From assembly GCF_013277515.1 (NCBI RefSeq), contig NZ_VMNB01000012.1:51261-115260 (forward strand): 64,000 nucleotides of DNA. Reading direction: 5' to 3'. This document shows positions 19,905 to 28,543 of this stretch, one piece after another (position 1 is the first letter of the stretch; every line of letters begins with the position of its first letter). A program made the position numbers and the translations under genes. This stretch comes from Streptococcus sp. k-402 (GTDB lineage Bacteria > Bacillota > Bacilli > Lactobacillales > Streptococcaceae). The notes below the pieces were generated by a model. That model saw nothing but the letters and a program-made list of their open reading frames with translations, searched no databases and was not told the DNA's origin.

Positions 19905-20564
19905 AAATAGGAGTAACCACACATTCCAGAAGGCAGTGATATTGATGAAAATATGAACTAGTATTGGATAGTAGAGATTTTTAGTCATACGATACAATAG
20001 AGCCAAAATAAGACCTCCACTAGCATAAATGAAAAAAGCAAGAGGAGTTAAAGTAAAATTGATATGAATATAACCGAAAATAATAGCAGAAAGCAAGACA
20101 TCTCCGTACCAAGGTGAGTTTTTGAAAAAGGTTGTCATAAGCACACCGCGATAAATCAACTCCTCAGCAATAGGAGCGATGAAGCAAACGATGAGCAAGA
20201 AATAGGGTAATTCCTGTCTCCCTATCATTTCTATCGTTTCATTCAAAGAAATTTGATTTGAAGACGAGGGTATGAAATAAGACAAGAAGAAGTCCGACAT
20301 ATACGAAATGATGTAGCCCAGTAAAAGGTAGATAAAGTACCTCAACTGCCATTTGAAATGAAAAGTCTTCTTTCCTGCAAAAACTAGTAGATAGATGACC
20401 GCTAATAAAAGACCTCCACTCTCCATCCAAAGTAGAATCTGAAAAAATTCACGACTTGCTGGTAGATAAGGCTTTGCGAGGTGATTGAAAATTCCCCAAA
20501 ACCAAGTTGATTTGTAAAAAATTAAGGACAAGGCTAGTAAAATTTGAACAATTCGTTTTTTCAT
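19893..20564 (-). CDS. CPBP (CAAX-like) intramembrane metalloprotease
   Basis: The 223-aa membrane protein has about six hydrophobic segments and the Abi/CPBP motifs: EELIYRG (about 134-140), IIFGYIHI with the second-motif His, and PILVHIFIN with the final His. Such proteins are glutamic intramembrane proteases. In streptococci and lactobacilli they are often linked to bacteriocin immunity or processing of prenyl-like substrates, but no bacteriocin gene is next to it. It ends 12 bp inside the converging AraC pseudogene. All expected catalytic residues are present; substrate unknown. Confidence 0.88.
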   Translation of the reverse strand: MKKRIVQILLALSLIFYKSTWFWGIFNHLAKPYLPASREFFQILLWMESGGLLLAVIYLLVFAGKKTFHFKWQLRYFIYLLLGYIISYMSDFFLSYFIPSSSNQISLNETIEMIGRQELPYFLLIVCFIAPIAEELIYRGVLMTTFFKNSPWYGDVLLSAIIFGYIHINFTLTPLAFFIYASGGLILALLYRMTKNLYYPILVHIFINITAFWNVWLLLFSGS

Positions 20565-20756
20565 CTTAAATCCTCTGTTTTCCTTGACTAACTTATTGAA
20601 TATAATAGTTTGCTTAATTTAATCACAAGTTTAGTATAGCATATATTTTCCAAATATCCTCCTCAAATCATGAATTGCCATCAAAACATCCTAAACTGTA
20701 AAATCAATTAGACCCTATCCTTTTATCATCATCTTCTCTAACAAAGGAAGACCTAT

Positions 20757-20826
20757 GATTAAGTTACTAACCTTGGATATAGATTGCTTTCTCCTAAATG
20801 AAATCAAGACCCCAAAAAATCGGGTG
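20757..20826 (+). pseudogene. N-terminal fragment of a Cof-type HAD phosphatase
   Basis: The translation MIKLLTLDIDCFLLNEIKTP resembles the start of Cof-type sugar-phosphate phosphatases, whose first motif is DxDGTLL. Here Gly and Thr are replaced (DIDCFLL) and the frame is lost after about 23 codons. Only this scrap remains. The match is short, so confidence is moderate. Confidence 0.5.
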
Positions 20827-20858
20827 GTTTATTTGTCCTGCACCTTACGGAGCAAGAC

Positions 20859-20884
20859 AAATAAAAGCCAGTATTGCTACTGAC
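20859..20884 (-). terminator. Terminator of the adcAII-pht operon
   Basis: On the minus strand gtcagta-gcaa-tactggc forms a 7-bp stem with a GNRA-type loop, followed by TTTTATTTG. It lies 32 bp past the pht stop codon. Confidence 0.75.
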
Positions 20885-20915
20885 TCTTACATCATCTTGA
20901 TTTAATAGGATAAAC

Positions 20916-23900
20916 TTATGCTTCTGGTTTCGTCGTAACTGACTCACTACCTTTTAACAAAGCAAGTAATTTTTCTGCTTCTGTCATGATATCATTATTA
21001 TCCATGGTTTGCAGGCTCAAGTTACCTCGTAAACTAGCCAGGGTTTCAGTCGCAGTAGCTTTCAGACTAGCATCCGTTACTTTATCAAGTAAAGCTTCTA
21101 CTTCTTTGAGTTTAGCTTCTACTTTTGCAGTCTCTACTTGATGGACTTCTGGCTCTTCTGTAGTATCTTCAGCTTCTTCCTCTGTCTCGTCTTCATCAGT
21201 GCTCGGTTTATAAAGATTATCTGCTGAAGGATTTAAACCAGCGTGATTCTCTTTTTCATCAGATTCAGAGCGAGTTGGCTCACTTACTTCATCATGTTCC
21301 TTATTTTCATCAGGTTTACCGTCTTGGTCTGCCTGATTTTTACGAACATGGTCGCTAGCATTACCCCAACCATTATCTGAATGAGGACGTTGGTCCGGAT
21401 GTTCAACGTAGTATTTTACAGTCGCAAATAAATCTTCTAAGGTATAACCCTCAGGTGCCTTATAGAGTCCTTCGTCAAACCATGCAAACTTAAGATTATG
21501 ATAGTGATCAAAGTGAGGAATGATAAAGTAACCATTCTGTACAGCTACAGTATACTGTAAATGATTTGGTATTTTTTCTAATGGTACCTTGTTCTCAGCT
21601 GTTACGCGGTTATAGATAGCTTCTGTCCCTGTTGCCTCTGGTTTTGCTTCAGTAGAATTTGGAGCTTGTAAGCCTTTTTCTTTAGCATAAGCCTGAGCTG
21701 CTGCCCTTTCAGCTTCAGATAAGCTGTCTTTTTTAATCCAGTGGCTATGGTTCAAGTGTGGAGTGACGTAGGCATTTCCTGCATCACTTTCAATATCATG
21801 TTCGTCAAAAATGTAGCCATCTGAGGTTGTATATTTACCTGCTAATTTCGCTAATTTAATTTCATCGTCTGTATAGGCAATTTGAGCATTTGGTTTGCCA
21901 AGGCGTTCTGGGTGGGTAATTGGTGCTAGAAATGCCAATAAATCATCTACCAATTTTACTTTATTATTAGAAGATTCATTATTCAAGCGTTCTGCTAATT
22001 TGTCTAAGGCTTGGAAATCAACAGCACGCCCCTTATTTTCAGACAAGGCTTTATGAGCCTGGGTTAACAGATTATAAGCTTTATCATAAAATTCTTTGTC
22101 ACGAGAAGAGACGTTTTCTTTCTTCGCAACTAGAGCATGTGTCTCTTGAGTTTTCTTAGACAAGAGATTTTCAATAGCATCAATCTTATCCTTAGCCAAG
22201 TCTTTAGCAAAAACATAGTGACTGACACCAGCAATTTCCACAACATAGCCTTTTCCAACTTTTCTAACAACCTGTTCTACTGCAAAATTAGTTTGTTTTT
22301 TCTCAGTTGACGGTTGAGCTTGCGGTTTTGGTGCTGGTTTCAAATAATGCATTCCTGGCACGACTGCACCATTTTGCCCTTTTAACAGAATCATTCTTGC
22401 AATCTTCTGCTCTAAATCAGACATTTGTGAATAAGGGATAAAGTGATAATGATTTCCGTGAGGCACAGCAACACCATTTGCTGTACGATCTGTTATTTGT
22501 GCTGGGTCGAATACCAAGCCATCCGATTCTACATGGCGTTCTGACAAAGGTTTGGCATACAATTCACGTAAAAGGCTTGAAATATCTTCCCCTTGATTCT
22601 GATGATAAGTTGGAGTGACAGTTAGATTGTGGTTCTCTGACAAGCTTGGTTGAGCTGGATTTGCATTATGACTAAAACTTGAAGAAGGACGAGACCCCTG
22701 CTTCCCATTCCAATAGGCTTGGGCTGCAGCTAATTCCCCTGCAGACAAAGCGCCTTTTGGTATATAGTGGAAATGATTTCCATGCGGTACAATAAAAGCG
22801 TCTCCTGTATCTTCAATCACATCTGTCGGACTAAAGACATACCCATCATCCGTTGTATAGGCGCCTCCAGTTGCTCTATTCGGTGCTTGCGTATTGAGAT
22901 TAAAGTTTGGTTTAATGGTTGAACTTAGTTTATCTGTACTGCTTGGTTTCGTATTATCAGAATGCTTTTGAACTGGCTGACCTCCAATTGGTAGATTTCG
23001 AGCCAATTTTTCTTCCAAAGCAGACATTTGCGAATAAGGAATGAAATGGAAATGATCCCCGTGAGGAACTGCCACACCATTTGCAGTACGTTTTATAATC
23101 TGTGCTGGGTCAAATACCAATCCATCAGACTCCACATGACGTTGGCTAAGTGGCAAAGCGTACAATTCTTGAAGGAGACTAGCTAAATCCTCACTTTGAC
23201 TTTCAGAATCTGTTGCAGGATTTTGAGGTGTCTCAGATGGACTCCTTCTCACACTAGATCTTGTTTCTCCCCTGTTAGAACGGTATTCAACCGTACTTAA
23301 TTGACCGCCTTTTCCAGATAAGAAGGCTTGGGCAGCAGCTAATTCACTAGCAGACAAGTCACTCTTCGGAATATAGTGGAAGTGATTGCCATGAGGAACG
23401 ATATAAGCATCACCCGTATCTTCTATAATATCAGAGGCATTAAAGATATAACCATCATCCGTTGTATAGCGTCCTTGAGCTCTGGCAGCAGCAACAGCAT
23501 TATCTGTGCTTGCATTATGATTATGACTGTGTTCCTGCTTCTGACGTTTAATCTCTTCTTTTGTCCGAATATTATCCGCGTGAGCAACATCCTTGAGGTA
23601 AACATAGTATTTACCGTTTACCTTAATGACATAGCCACCCTTGATTTCATTGACAATGTCTGAATCCTTCAACTGATAATTAGGATCTTTCATCAGCAGT
23701 TCTTCACTGATAATAGCATCATAAGGAACCTTCCCATTATAGTAATGATAATGGTCTCCATGAGAAGTCACATAACCTTGATCCGTAATCTTGATGACAA
23801 TTTGTTCGGCGTTGATTCCCTCTCTCTTACTGACTTCATCGGGTGTCAAGTTCTCTGCCTTTTGACCAGCCTGATCACCGTCTATATAAGCAACTCGATT

Positions 23901-24008
23901 AGACTCTTTCTTAGCCTGACCAGCCTGATACCGTCCAAGTTCATAGGAACAAACACTTAGGGCAAGAACTGCCACTGAACCTGCTACATATTTTTTATTG
24001 ATTTTCAT
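20916..24008 (-). CDS. Polyhistidine triad lipoprotein (PhtA/B/D type) with seven HxxHxH motifs
   Basis: Pht proteins are surface zinc scavengers that hand zinc to AdcAII and bind factor H. The 1030-aa protein starts with a signal whose lipobox-like LSVC (17-20) ends in Cys20. HxxHxH triads occur at 83, 206, 316, 409, 517, 751 and 832. Triads 2-3 and 4-5 lie in two nearly identical units offset by 201-203 residues, each with the blocks YTTDDGY, VPHGNHFHYIP and HVESDGLVFDPAQI. PhtA/B/D proteins known to me have five triads and about 820-850 aa, so one unit seems to have been tandemly duplicated. An acidic region at about 905-985 and a helical tail follow. It lies 7 bp after adcAII, so the two are co-transcribed and zinc-repressed. 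Confidence 0.93.
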   Translation of the reverse strand: MKINKKYVAGSVAVLALSVCSYELGRYQAGQAKKESNRVAYIDGDQAGQKAENLTPDEVSKREGINAEQIVIKITDQGYVTSHGDHYHYYNGKVPYDAIISEELLMKDPNYQLKDSDIVNEIKGGYVIKVNGKYYVYLKDVAHADNIRTKEEIKRQKQEHSHNHNASTDNAVAAARAQGRYTTDDGYIFNASDIIEDTGDAYIVPHGNHFHYIPKSDLSASELAAAQAFLSGKGGQLSTVEYRSNRGETRSSVRRSPSETPQNPATDSESQSEDLASLLQELYALPLSQRHVESDGLVFDPAQIIKRTANGVAVPHGDHFHFIPYSQMSALEEKLARNLPIGGQPVQKHSDNTKPSSTDKLSSTIKPNFNLNTQAPNRATGGAYTTDDGYVFSPTDVIEDTGDAFIVPHGNHFHYIPKGALSAGELAAAQAYWNGKQGSRPSSSFSHNANPAQPSLSENHNLTVTPTYHQNQGEDISSLLRELYAKPLSERHVESDGLVFDPAQITDRTANGVAVPHGNHYHFIPYSQMSDLEQKIARMILLKGQNGAVVPGMHYLKPAPKPQAQPSTEKKQTNFAVEQVVRKVGKGYVVEIAGVSHYVFAKDLAKDKIDAIENLLSKKTQETHALVAKKENVSSRDKEFYDKAYNLLTQAHKALSENKGRAVDFQALDKLAERLNNESSNNKVKLVDDLLAFLAPITHPERLGKPNAQIAYTDDEIKLAKLAGKYTTSDGYIFDEHDIESDAGNAYVTPHLNHSHWIKKDSLSEAERAAAQAYAKEKGLQAPNSTEAKPEATGTEAIYNRVTAENKVPLEKIPNHLQYTVAVQNGYFIIPHFDHYHNLKFAWFDEGLYKAPEGYTLEDLFATVKYYVEHPDQRPHSDNGWGNASDHVRKNQADQDGKPDENKEHDEVSEPTRSESDEKENHAGLNPSADNLYKPSTDEDETEEEAEDTTEEPEVHQVETAKVEAKLKEVEALLDKVTDASLKATATETLASLRGNLSLQTMDNNDIMTEAEKLLALLKGSESVTTKPEA

Positions 24009-24015
24009 TCTTTCC

Positions 24016-24933
24016 TCACTTTAATTCTTCTGCTAAAACACTTATATTTTCTTCAAGATTTTCTAAATAGGTCTTGTCATTTTGTGGGTCTGCCTCTAAA
24101 GGATTCAGAGTTTTAAGACCCACACCTGTTGATTTGACAAGAGTTTCAGCTACTTTTGAAGAAGCATTACTTTCTGTAAAAATCGTTTTAACCTTATAGG
24201 TCTTAACAAATTCCTGAATTTCTGTTAGTTGTCTTGGACTTGGTTCTTGTTCAGGAGAGATACCTGCAATACCAAGTTGATTAAGTCCAAATCTCTTCGC
24301 TAGATAAGAAAAGGCTGTATGTTGTGTTACAAAAGTTTTCTGACTCGCTTTTTCAAATTTAGGCTGGAATTTCTTAGTCAATTCTTGAGCTTTTTTGATA
24401 AAATCTTGCGCATTTTTTTGATAAGTTTCTTTATGTTCACTATCCACCTCTGAAAGTTTATCAGCGATAATCTGAGCTTCTTCGCCAGCTTTTTCAGGAT
24501 CTAGCCAAGTGTGAGGGTCATAGAGCGTTTTTTCATCAACTCCATCCCCTGCTTCCACATCTTCTAGCCCTGGGACGCGGTCTAAAGTCATTCCCTCTGA
24601 AGCCTCTAAGACCTTCACTTTAGATTTTTTTAGATTGGGATCTAAACTTCCTGCCCAAGATTCGAGCGTATGCGAATGGTAAACAAAGACATCTGCATCA
24701 TAGATGGCCGCGATGTCATTTGCCGAAGGCTCAAAGGAGTGAATCCCACTACTTGACTGAATCATCCGAACATCATTCAAGTCACCAGATACTTCCTTAA
24801 CCATAGCGTAGATAGGATAAAAACTGGTCACAATTTTCATCCCCTTTCCTGTCTGGCTTTCCTTTTGACTACAGGCTCCTAGCAATAAAAGAAAAACACT
24901 TAACAAGACTAAAAATAAATTTTGTTTCTTCAT
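24016..24933 (-). CDS. adcAII: AdcAII (Lmb), zinc-binding lipoprotein of the ABC zinc importer
   Basis: AdcAII is a cluster-9 solute-binding protein that captures Zn2+ for the AdcCB importer and has laminin-binding activity as Lmb. The signal peptide ends in lipobox LLGAC. Zinc ligands of the family are visible as the His in IHSFEPS, the His in VYHSHT, the His in TQHTAFSYLAKRF and the acidic residue in TESNASSK near the C-terminus. The long His-rich loop of AdcA is absent, as expected for AdcAII. The ATG at 24933 has AAGGAG six bases upstream and gives 305 aa. Two AdcR boxes lie immediately upstream; pht follows in the operon. Confidence 0.95.
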   Translation of the reverse strand: MKKQNLFLVLLSVFLLLLGACSQKESQTGKGMKIVTSFYPIYAMVKEVSGDLNDVRMIQSSSGIHSFEPSANDIAAIYDADVFVYHSHTLESWAGSLDPNLKKSKVKVLEASEGMTLDRVPGLEDVEAGDGVDEKTLYDPHTWLDPEKAGEEAQIIADKLSEVDSEHKETYQKNAQDFIKKAQELTKKFQPKFEKASQKTFVTQHTAFSYLAKRFGLNQLGIAGISPEQEPSPRQLTEIQEFVKTYKVKTIFTESNASSKVAETLVKSTGVGLKTLNPLEADPQNDKTYLENLEENISVLAEELK

Positions 24934-24943
24934 GAACAACTCC

Positions 24944-24967
24944 TTAACCGTTTAATTAACTAGTAAA
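24944..24967 (-). promoter_or_regulatory. Two tandem AdcR operator boxes
   Basis: Two adjacent 12-mers, TTAACCGTTTAA (24944-24955) and TTAACTAGTAAA (24956-24967), each match the published AdcR consensus TTAACYRGTTAA at 11 of 12 positions. They fill the space between the -10 element and the ribosome site. Zn-loaded AdcR bound there would block initiation of adcAII-pht. Confidence 0.85.
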
Positions 24968-24968
24968 C

Positions 24969-24997
24969 ATTCTACTCCTAAAAATTTAATCTGTCAA
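24969..24997 (-). promoter_or_regulatory. adcAII-pht promoter
   Basis: On the minus strand TTGACA (24992-24997) and TAGAAT (24969-24974) are separated by 17 bp. The start site would fall inside the AdcR boxes. Confidence 0.8.
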
Positions 24998-25034
24998 GAT
25001 ATTTTTAGAAAAAAATTGAAATTTCTTTCACATA

Positions 25035-25068
25035 TAAAAATCTGCTGAGTTTCAACAACTCAACAGAC
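25035..25068 (-). terminator. Terminator downstream of the amino-acid permease and its BOX
   Basis: On the minus strand gtctgttgagtt / aaactcagcagat forms a stem followed by TTTTTAT. It lies beyond the BOX element, so the permease mRNA is predicted to carry the whole BOX in its 3' end. Confidence 0.75.
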
Positions 25069-25077
25069 TTTCACTTT

Positions 25078-25276
25078 ATATACTCAATGAAAATCAAAGA
25101 ACAAATTAGGAAGCTAGCCGCAGGCTGCTCAAAGCACGACTTTGAGGTTGTAGATGAAACTGACGAAGTCAGCTCAAAACACTGTTTTGAGGTTGTAGAT
25201 AAAACTGACGAAGTCAGTCACATACATACGGCAAGGCGAAGCTGACATGGTTTGAAGAGATTTTCGAAGAGTATTA
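25078..25276. repeat. BOX element, A-B-B-C arrangement
   Basis: A well-conserved copy: tatactcaatgaaaatcaaag opens boxA, two boxB units follow (each with tttgaggttgtagat and actgacgaagtcag), then boxC with catacggcaaggcgaagctgac and the end gattttcgaagagtatta. Its last three bases are the permease stop codon on the minus strand. Confidence 0.93.
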
Positions 25277-26665
25277 TTCTTCTATGGTAGAATGCTTATA
25301 ACCATAAGTAAAGTAAATAAAACTTCCTATCAACAAGGCAATCAAGAAAGCAATCCAGGTTTCCATATTATACTGCAACATAAAGGATAAACAAATGATG
25401 ATTGATAAAATCGGTAATAAGGGTACCAGTGGTGTTTTAAATTCCCCAGCTTTTGGCATCCCTTTTTCTTTCCGTAAGCGAATCAGGCCGTAAGCCAGCA
25501 TGATTAAGTAGGCCAAGGTACAAATGTTTAAGAAGGCTGCGATACTAGCTAATGGAAACATTCCTGCTGCTACTGCTGAAGCTAGACCTGTCAAGATAGT
25601 AGCATTTTTGGGTACCTTGCTAGTCCTCGTTAGTTCTTTAAAGGCAGCAGGCATCAAGCCGTCACGTGCTAAACTGTAAATCATACGCGATAGGGCATAG
25701 GTCATCGAAATACAAACTGTAATCAAGGTCAAGATAGCCACCAATGACACATAGTTGGCTGCCCAACTAATCCCAACACTACGAAGGGCAAAGGCAACGG
25801 CATCATCAACATTTAGATGACTATAGTGAACCACACCAGTCAAGACAAGCGTCACCAAGGCATAAAGAATGGTTACGATAGAAAGCGATAAGACAATCCC
25901 TCTGGGAATATTTTTTTGAGGAGTCTTGACCTCATCTACAGCCATAGAAATGGATTCGAAGCCTAAAAATCCAAAGAACATCAAGGACGCACCAGCCATA
26001 ATACCAGTACTAGCACCATAGATTTGTCCAAAACCATAAGGAGCAAAATTACTCCAATTATCAAGCTTAATATTCCAAATTCCTACTAAAACAAAGAGAG
26101 CTAAAGCGGAAAATTTCAAAATCACTAGAATCGAATTAAAGCGCAAGGCTGCCTTAGCATTTAGTAAAACAAGCGAAGTCACCAAGACCAAGACAAGAAT
26201 AGGCAATAAATCAACAAACGTCCCTGCTTGAGGATTAAAGGTGCCATTTAAAGCCTGAGGAAGGACTATCCCATATTGAGAAAGCAAGCCTTTAAAATAA
26301 GCTGCCCAACCCGAAGCCACACCAGATATGGCTGTCATGAATTCCATCATGGTTAACCAGCCAGCCAACCAAGCTGGAAATTCTCCTAAAATAGCATAGA
26401 GATAACTGTAGGCACCACCTGTAGCGGGTACTCGTGAAGCAAATTCTGCAAAAAAGAGGGCTGATAATCCCACACACAAGGCAGAAATGACGATTGAAAT
26501 CACTAGGGCTGGACCAGCAAGTGTTGCAGCTGCAGTACCTGTGATTGTAAAGACACCTGTCCCTACCATGGCTCCAATACCCAGCAAAATCAAATCCCAT
26601 AACTTCAAATGTCTGTGCATCTCCGTTTTATCTAAACTTACATTCTTTGTTCTAAATATATTCAT
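25274..26665 (-). CDS. APC-family amino acid permease (cationic amino acid transporter type)
   Basis: A 463-aa, 12-helix permease of the CAT/YfnA branch of the APC superfamily. Seen features are the TM1 glycine-rich signature LLGIGAMVGTGVFTITGTAA, the TM2-3 block FAEFASRVPATGGAYSY and the TM6 stretch FFGFLGFESISMAVDEV. It would import an amino acid with protons; the specific substrate is not shown. The ATG at 26665 follows GGAG six bases upstream. BOX elements flank it on both sides, and its stop codon is formed by the last bases of the left BOX. Confidence 0.9.
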   Translation of the reverse strand: MNIFRTKNVSLDKTEMHRHLKLWDLILLGIGAMVGTGVFTITGTAAATLAGPALVISIVISALCVGLSALFFAEFASRVPATGGAYSYLYAILGEFPAWLAGWLTMMEFMTAISGVASGWAAYFKGLLSQYGIVLPQALNGTFNPQAGTFVDLLPILVLVLVTSLVLLNAKAALRFNSILVILKFSALALFVLVGIWNIKLDNWSNFAPYGFGQIYGASTGIMAGASLMFFGFLGFESISMAVDEVKTPQKNIPRGIVLSLSIVTILYALVTLVLTGVVHYSHLNVDDAVAFALRSVGISWAANYVSLVAILTLITVCISMTYALSRMIYSLARDGLMPAAFKELTRTSKVPKNATILTGLASAVAAGMFPLASIAAFLNICTLAYLIMLAYGLIRLRKEKGMPKAGEFKTPLVPLLPILSIIICLSFMLQYNMETWIAFLIALLIGSFIYFTYGYKHSTIEE

Positions 26666-26774
26666 CTTTTTCTCCAAAATAAACTGATGATTCTATTTTA
26701 CCATAAATATAGGAGATTTGTGAATATTTATAAAATAATTTTCTAAAAAAATCTGACTACCTTTTTGTAATAGC

Positions 26775-26883
26775 TTATACTCAATGAAAATCAAAGAGCA
26801 AACTAGGAAACTAGCCACAGGCTGTACTTGAGTACGGCAAGGCGACGTTGACGTGGTTTGAATTTGATTTTCGAAGAGTATTA
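26775..26883. repeat. BOX element, short A-C form
   Basis: Opens ttatactcaatgaaaatcaaag and closes gacgtggtttgaatttgattttcgaagagtatta. No full boxB is present. The closing tta is the stop codon of the DUF1002 gene on the minus strand. Confidence 0.92.
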
Positions 26884-27855
26884 AGAACCAAAACTCTTGA
26901 AGAAGTTGACAATGGCTTGCCAGAGGGAACTTAAGAAGTTACCCCCGTCTTCTAGCGCCTTATCCGCATCGAAGTTAAGGTTGATATTTTTAAAACTGTC
27001 GCCAGCTTGTGAAACAATACTTTGTTTAAGGTCATTTAGGGTTTTAGTGAAGTCTGCATTGCTGAGGATATCACTCTTTGAGAGATTCAAAGCAAAGTTG
27101 ATGATGATATTGATTTGGTTTCCTGTTATAACCTGATCGAGTTTGTAATTTTTCAAGGTATCTTCAACGATTTTACGAACATCTTCTTCTGTCAGACTTC
27201 CCTTGCTTTCTTTCGCTTTGGCAAGTCCTGACTTGATATCAGCTAGGGCAACGTTTAATTTATTAGCATCATAGCCTGATTTATCCTTGTTTTCAGCATT
27301 GATATCCGACAAAGCCTTTAGCTCTTCTTGAGCCAAGTCTTTGTTGGCTTGTGGCACCTTAGCTCCATTAGCTTCTAGCGAATAATAAATTCCTGCTAAG
27401 GCACTCTCACCTGTCACTGGAATAGGTGCAGCTACAGTGATTTTAGCGTGTTCCACACCCAAAGTTACGGCTGCATTTCGGTACATATCCTGAGTCACCT
27501 TAGTGATGTTTTCTGGTGTCTCAATATTGACCTCAAGTGGCGACTTGTCACCCAGTTTTTGAATTTTTGCTGATGAATACAGTTGTAAGCTAGAGTCATT
27601 TGCCACATTCATGATTTTAGAATAGACATCAGGTGTCATGGTCTTGAGTTCTTTGGTGTCTGTTGAGGCGTTGTAGCCCAGTTTTTTAAGGGTTTGATTT
27701 TTTTGGTCTTCAGATAGTGAAGAACCTAGAACATATTCAGGTTGAACATAGGTTTCGTCAATGACTTTTTGAACATCTGTTGCTGCATGGGCGCTATTCA
27801 TAGCTGTTACTGCCCACAAGACCGCAGCACTGGTCAGAAAGAGTTTCTTTCTCAT
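26881..27855 (-). CDS. Secreted DUF1002 (YpuA-like) protein
   Basis: The 324-aa protein has a signal peptide ending near AHAA (about residue 25), so it is exported. The rest matches the DUF1002 family, named after B. subtilis YpuA, from the order of conserved blocks (LKTMTPDVYSKIMNV; the segment after YRNAAVTLGVEHAKITVAAP; the C-terminal helical part with NIIINFALNLSKSDIL). The function of the family is unknown. Coding ends at a TAA that is also the edge of a BOX element. A short gap to pvaA contains the pvaA terminator, so it is probably transcribed separately. Confidence 0.85.
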   Translation of the reverse strand: MRKKLFLTSAAVLWAVTAMNSAHAATDVQKVIDETYVQPEYVLGSSLSEDQKNQTLKKLGYNASTDTKELKTMTPDVYSKIMNVANDSSLQLYSSAKIQKLGDKSPLEVNIETPENITKVTQDMYRNAAVTLGVEHAKITVAAPIPVTGESALAGIYYSLEANGAKVPQANKDLAQEELKALSDINAENKDKSGYDANKLNVALADIKSGLAKAKESKGSLTEEDVRKIVEDTLKNYKLDQVITGNQINIIINFALNLSKSDILSNADFTKTLNDLKQSIVSQAGDSFKNINLNFDADKALEDGGNFLSSLWQAIVNFFKSFGS

Positions 27856-27913
27856 GGGGAATTCCCTCCTTTACCTCTCTAGAGTAATATATCTATCTTA
27901 AAGAAAACTTATA

Positions 27914-27941
27914 ACAAAAACACCTGGACTAGCCAGATGTT
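27914..27941 (-). terminator. Terminator overlapping the end of pvaA
   Basis: On the minus strand aacatctgg-ctag-tccaggtgtt plus TTTTTG forms a terminator whose stem includes the pvaA stop codon TAG. It ends the tdk-to-pvaA operon. Confidence 0.8.
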
Positions 27942-28543
27942 GAAAAGAGAGTGAAACATTTGATGATGTAAAGGTTAAGTTGCACCTGTCTAGAATAATA
28001 ATAGTTTCCCCCATTTACGTAAAGTTCAGCACCGTGAAAGATAGAAATAGGGTGAATATAACTATAAGTCTTTCCAGTGGTATTGCCCAGCAAGGGAGCA
28101 ACAGTATCACGGGAGTACTGTTTGGCCAGTGCTAGGGTGTTTTCCTTACCATTTTGGGCTATAAAATCGATATAGGCAGGTCCAAAATTATAGGCTTGAA
28201 CAGCTGTCCAGACATCAACACCCTTCTTCTGCGCCAGATAGAGATTATCTGTCAGAGTTTGCACACCTTGCCGAATGCTAGAGGCATTATCGTTGATGGT
28301 GTTGGTTGAACCACTTGCAGACTCACTAGACTGCATGACGTCGCCTTCTTTTCCTTTTGTTTCAGTATAAATCATAGCGAGCACGAGCTCTTCGTTTGCT
28401 GGGGTGTCTTTTTCACTCAAGATTTCGCGCACCATGGGTTGATAAGTCATAACTTGCTTGACATCTTGGTGAAGGCGGTAAGTTTTATAGCCAGCAAAAA
28501 GGAAGACTGCTAGTACAAGCACTCTTCGAATTCGTTTAAACAT
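27929..28543 (-). CDS. pvaA: PvaA-like lysozyme-type lytic transglycosylase
   Basis: The 204-aa protein has an N-terminal membrane anchor (about 6-22) and a lysozyme-like (SLT/CwlT-type) domain. The catalytic Glu is probably in [19 protein letters not shown], followed by the [15 protein letters not shown] motif common to these domains. It closely resembles pneumococcal PvaA (pneumococcal vaccine antigen A), a surface protein. It should cleave peptidoglycan glycan strands at the cell surface. Start ATG overlaps the stop of the nucleoid-associated gene by one base; it is the last gene of a long operon. Confidence 0.85.
   Translation of the reverse strand: MFKRIRRVLVLAVFLFAGYKTYRLHQDVKQVMTYQPMVREILSEKDTPANEELVLAMIYTETKGKEGDVMQSSESASGSTNTINDNASSIRQGVQTLTDNLYLAQKKGVDVWTAVQAYNFGPAYIDFIAQNGKENTLALAKQYSRDTVAPLLGNTTGKTYSYIHPISIFHGAELYVNGGNYYYSRQVQLNLYIIKCFTLFSTSG

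Larger units (their letters stand above)
20565..20915. other. Intergenic stretch with a HAD-phosphatase fragment and hairpins
   Basis: Between the CPBP gene and the pht gene there is no intact gene. It holds a short HAD fragment (20757-20826), a perfect 10-bp inverted repeat tttatttgtc / gacaaataaa (20828-20837 / 20856-20865) and the pht terminator. The left 190 bp show nothing recognisable beyond AT-rich DNA. Confidence 0.6.

Noticed and set aside
19893..20564. Bacteriocin immunity gene cluster
   Set aside because: The CPBP protein alone is not enough; no double-glycine leader peptide, ABC exporter or regulator pair lies nearby.
25078..25276. CRISPR-like spacing of repeated units
   Set aside because: The repeated boxB units with flanking boxA and boxC are a known BOX mosaic; there are no constant repeats with unique spacers and no cas genes in the window.
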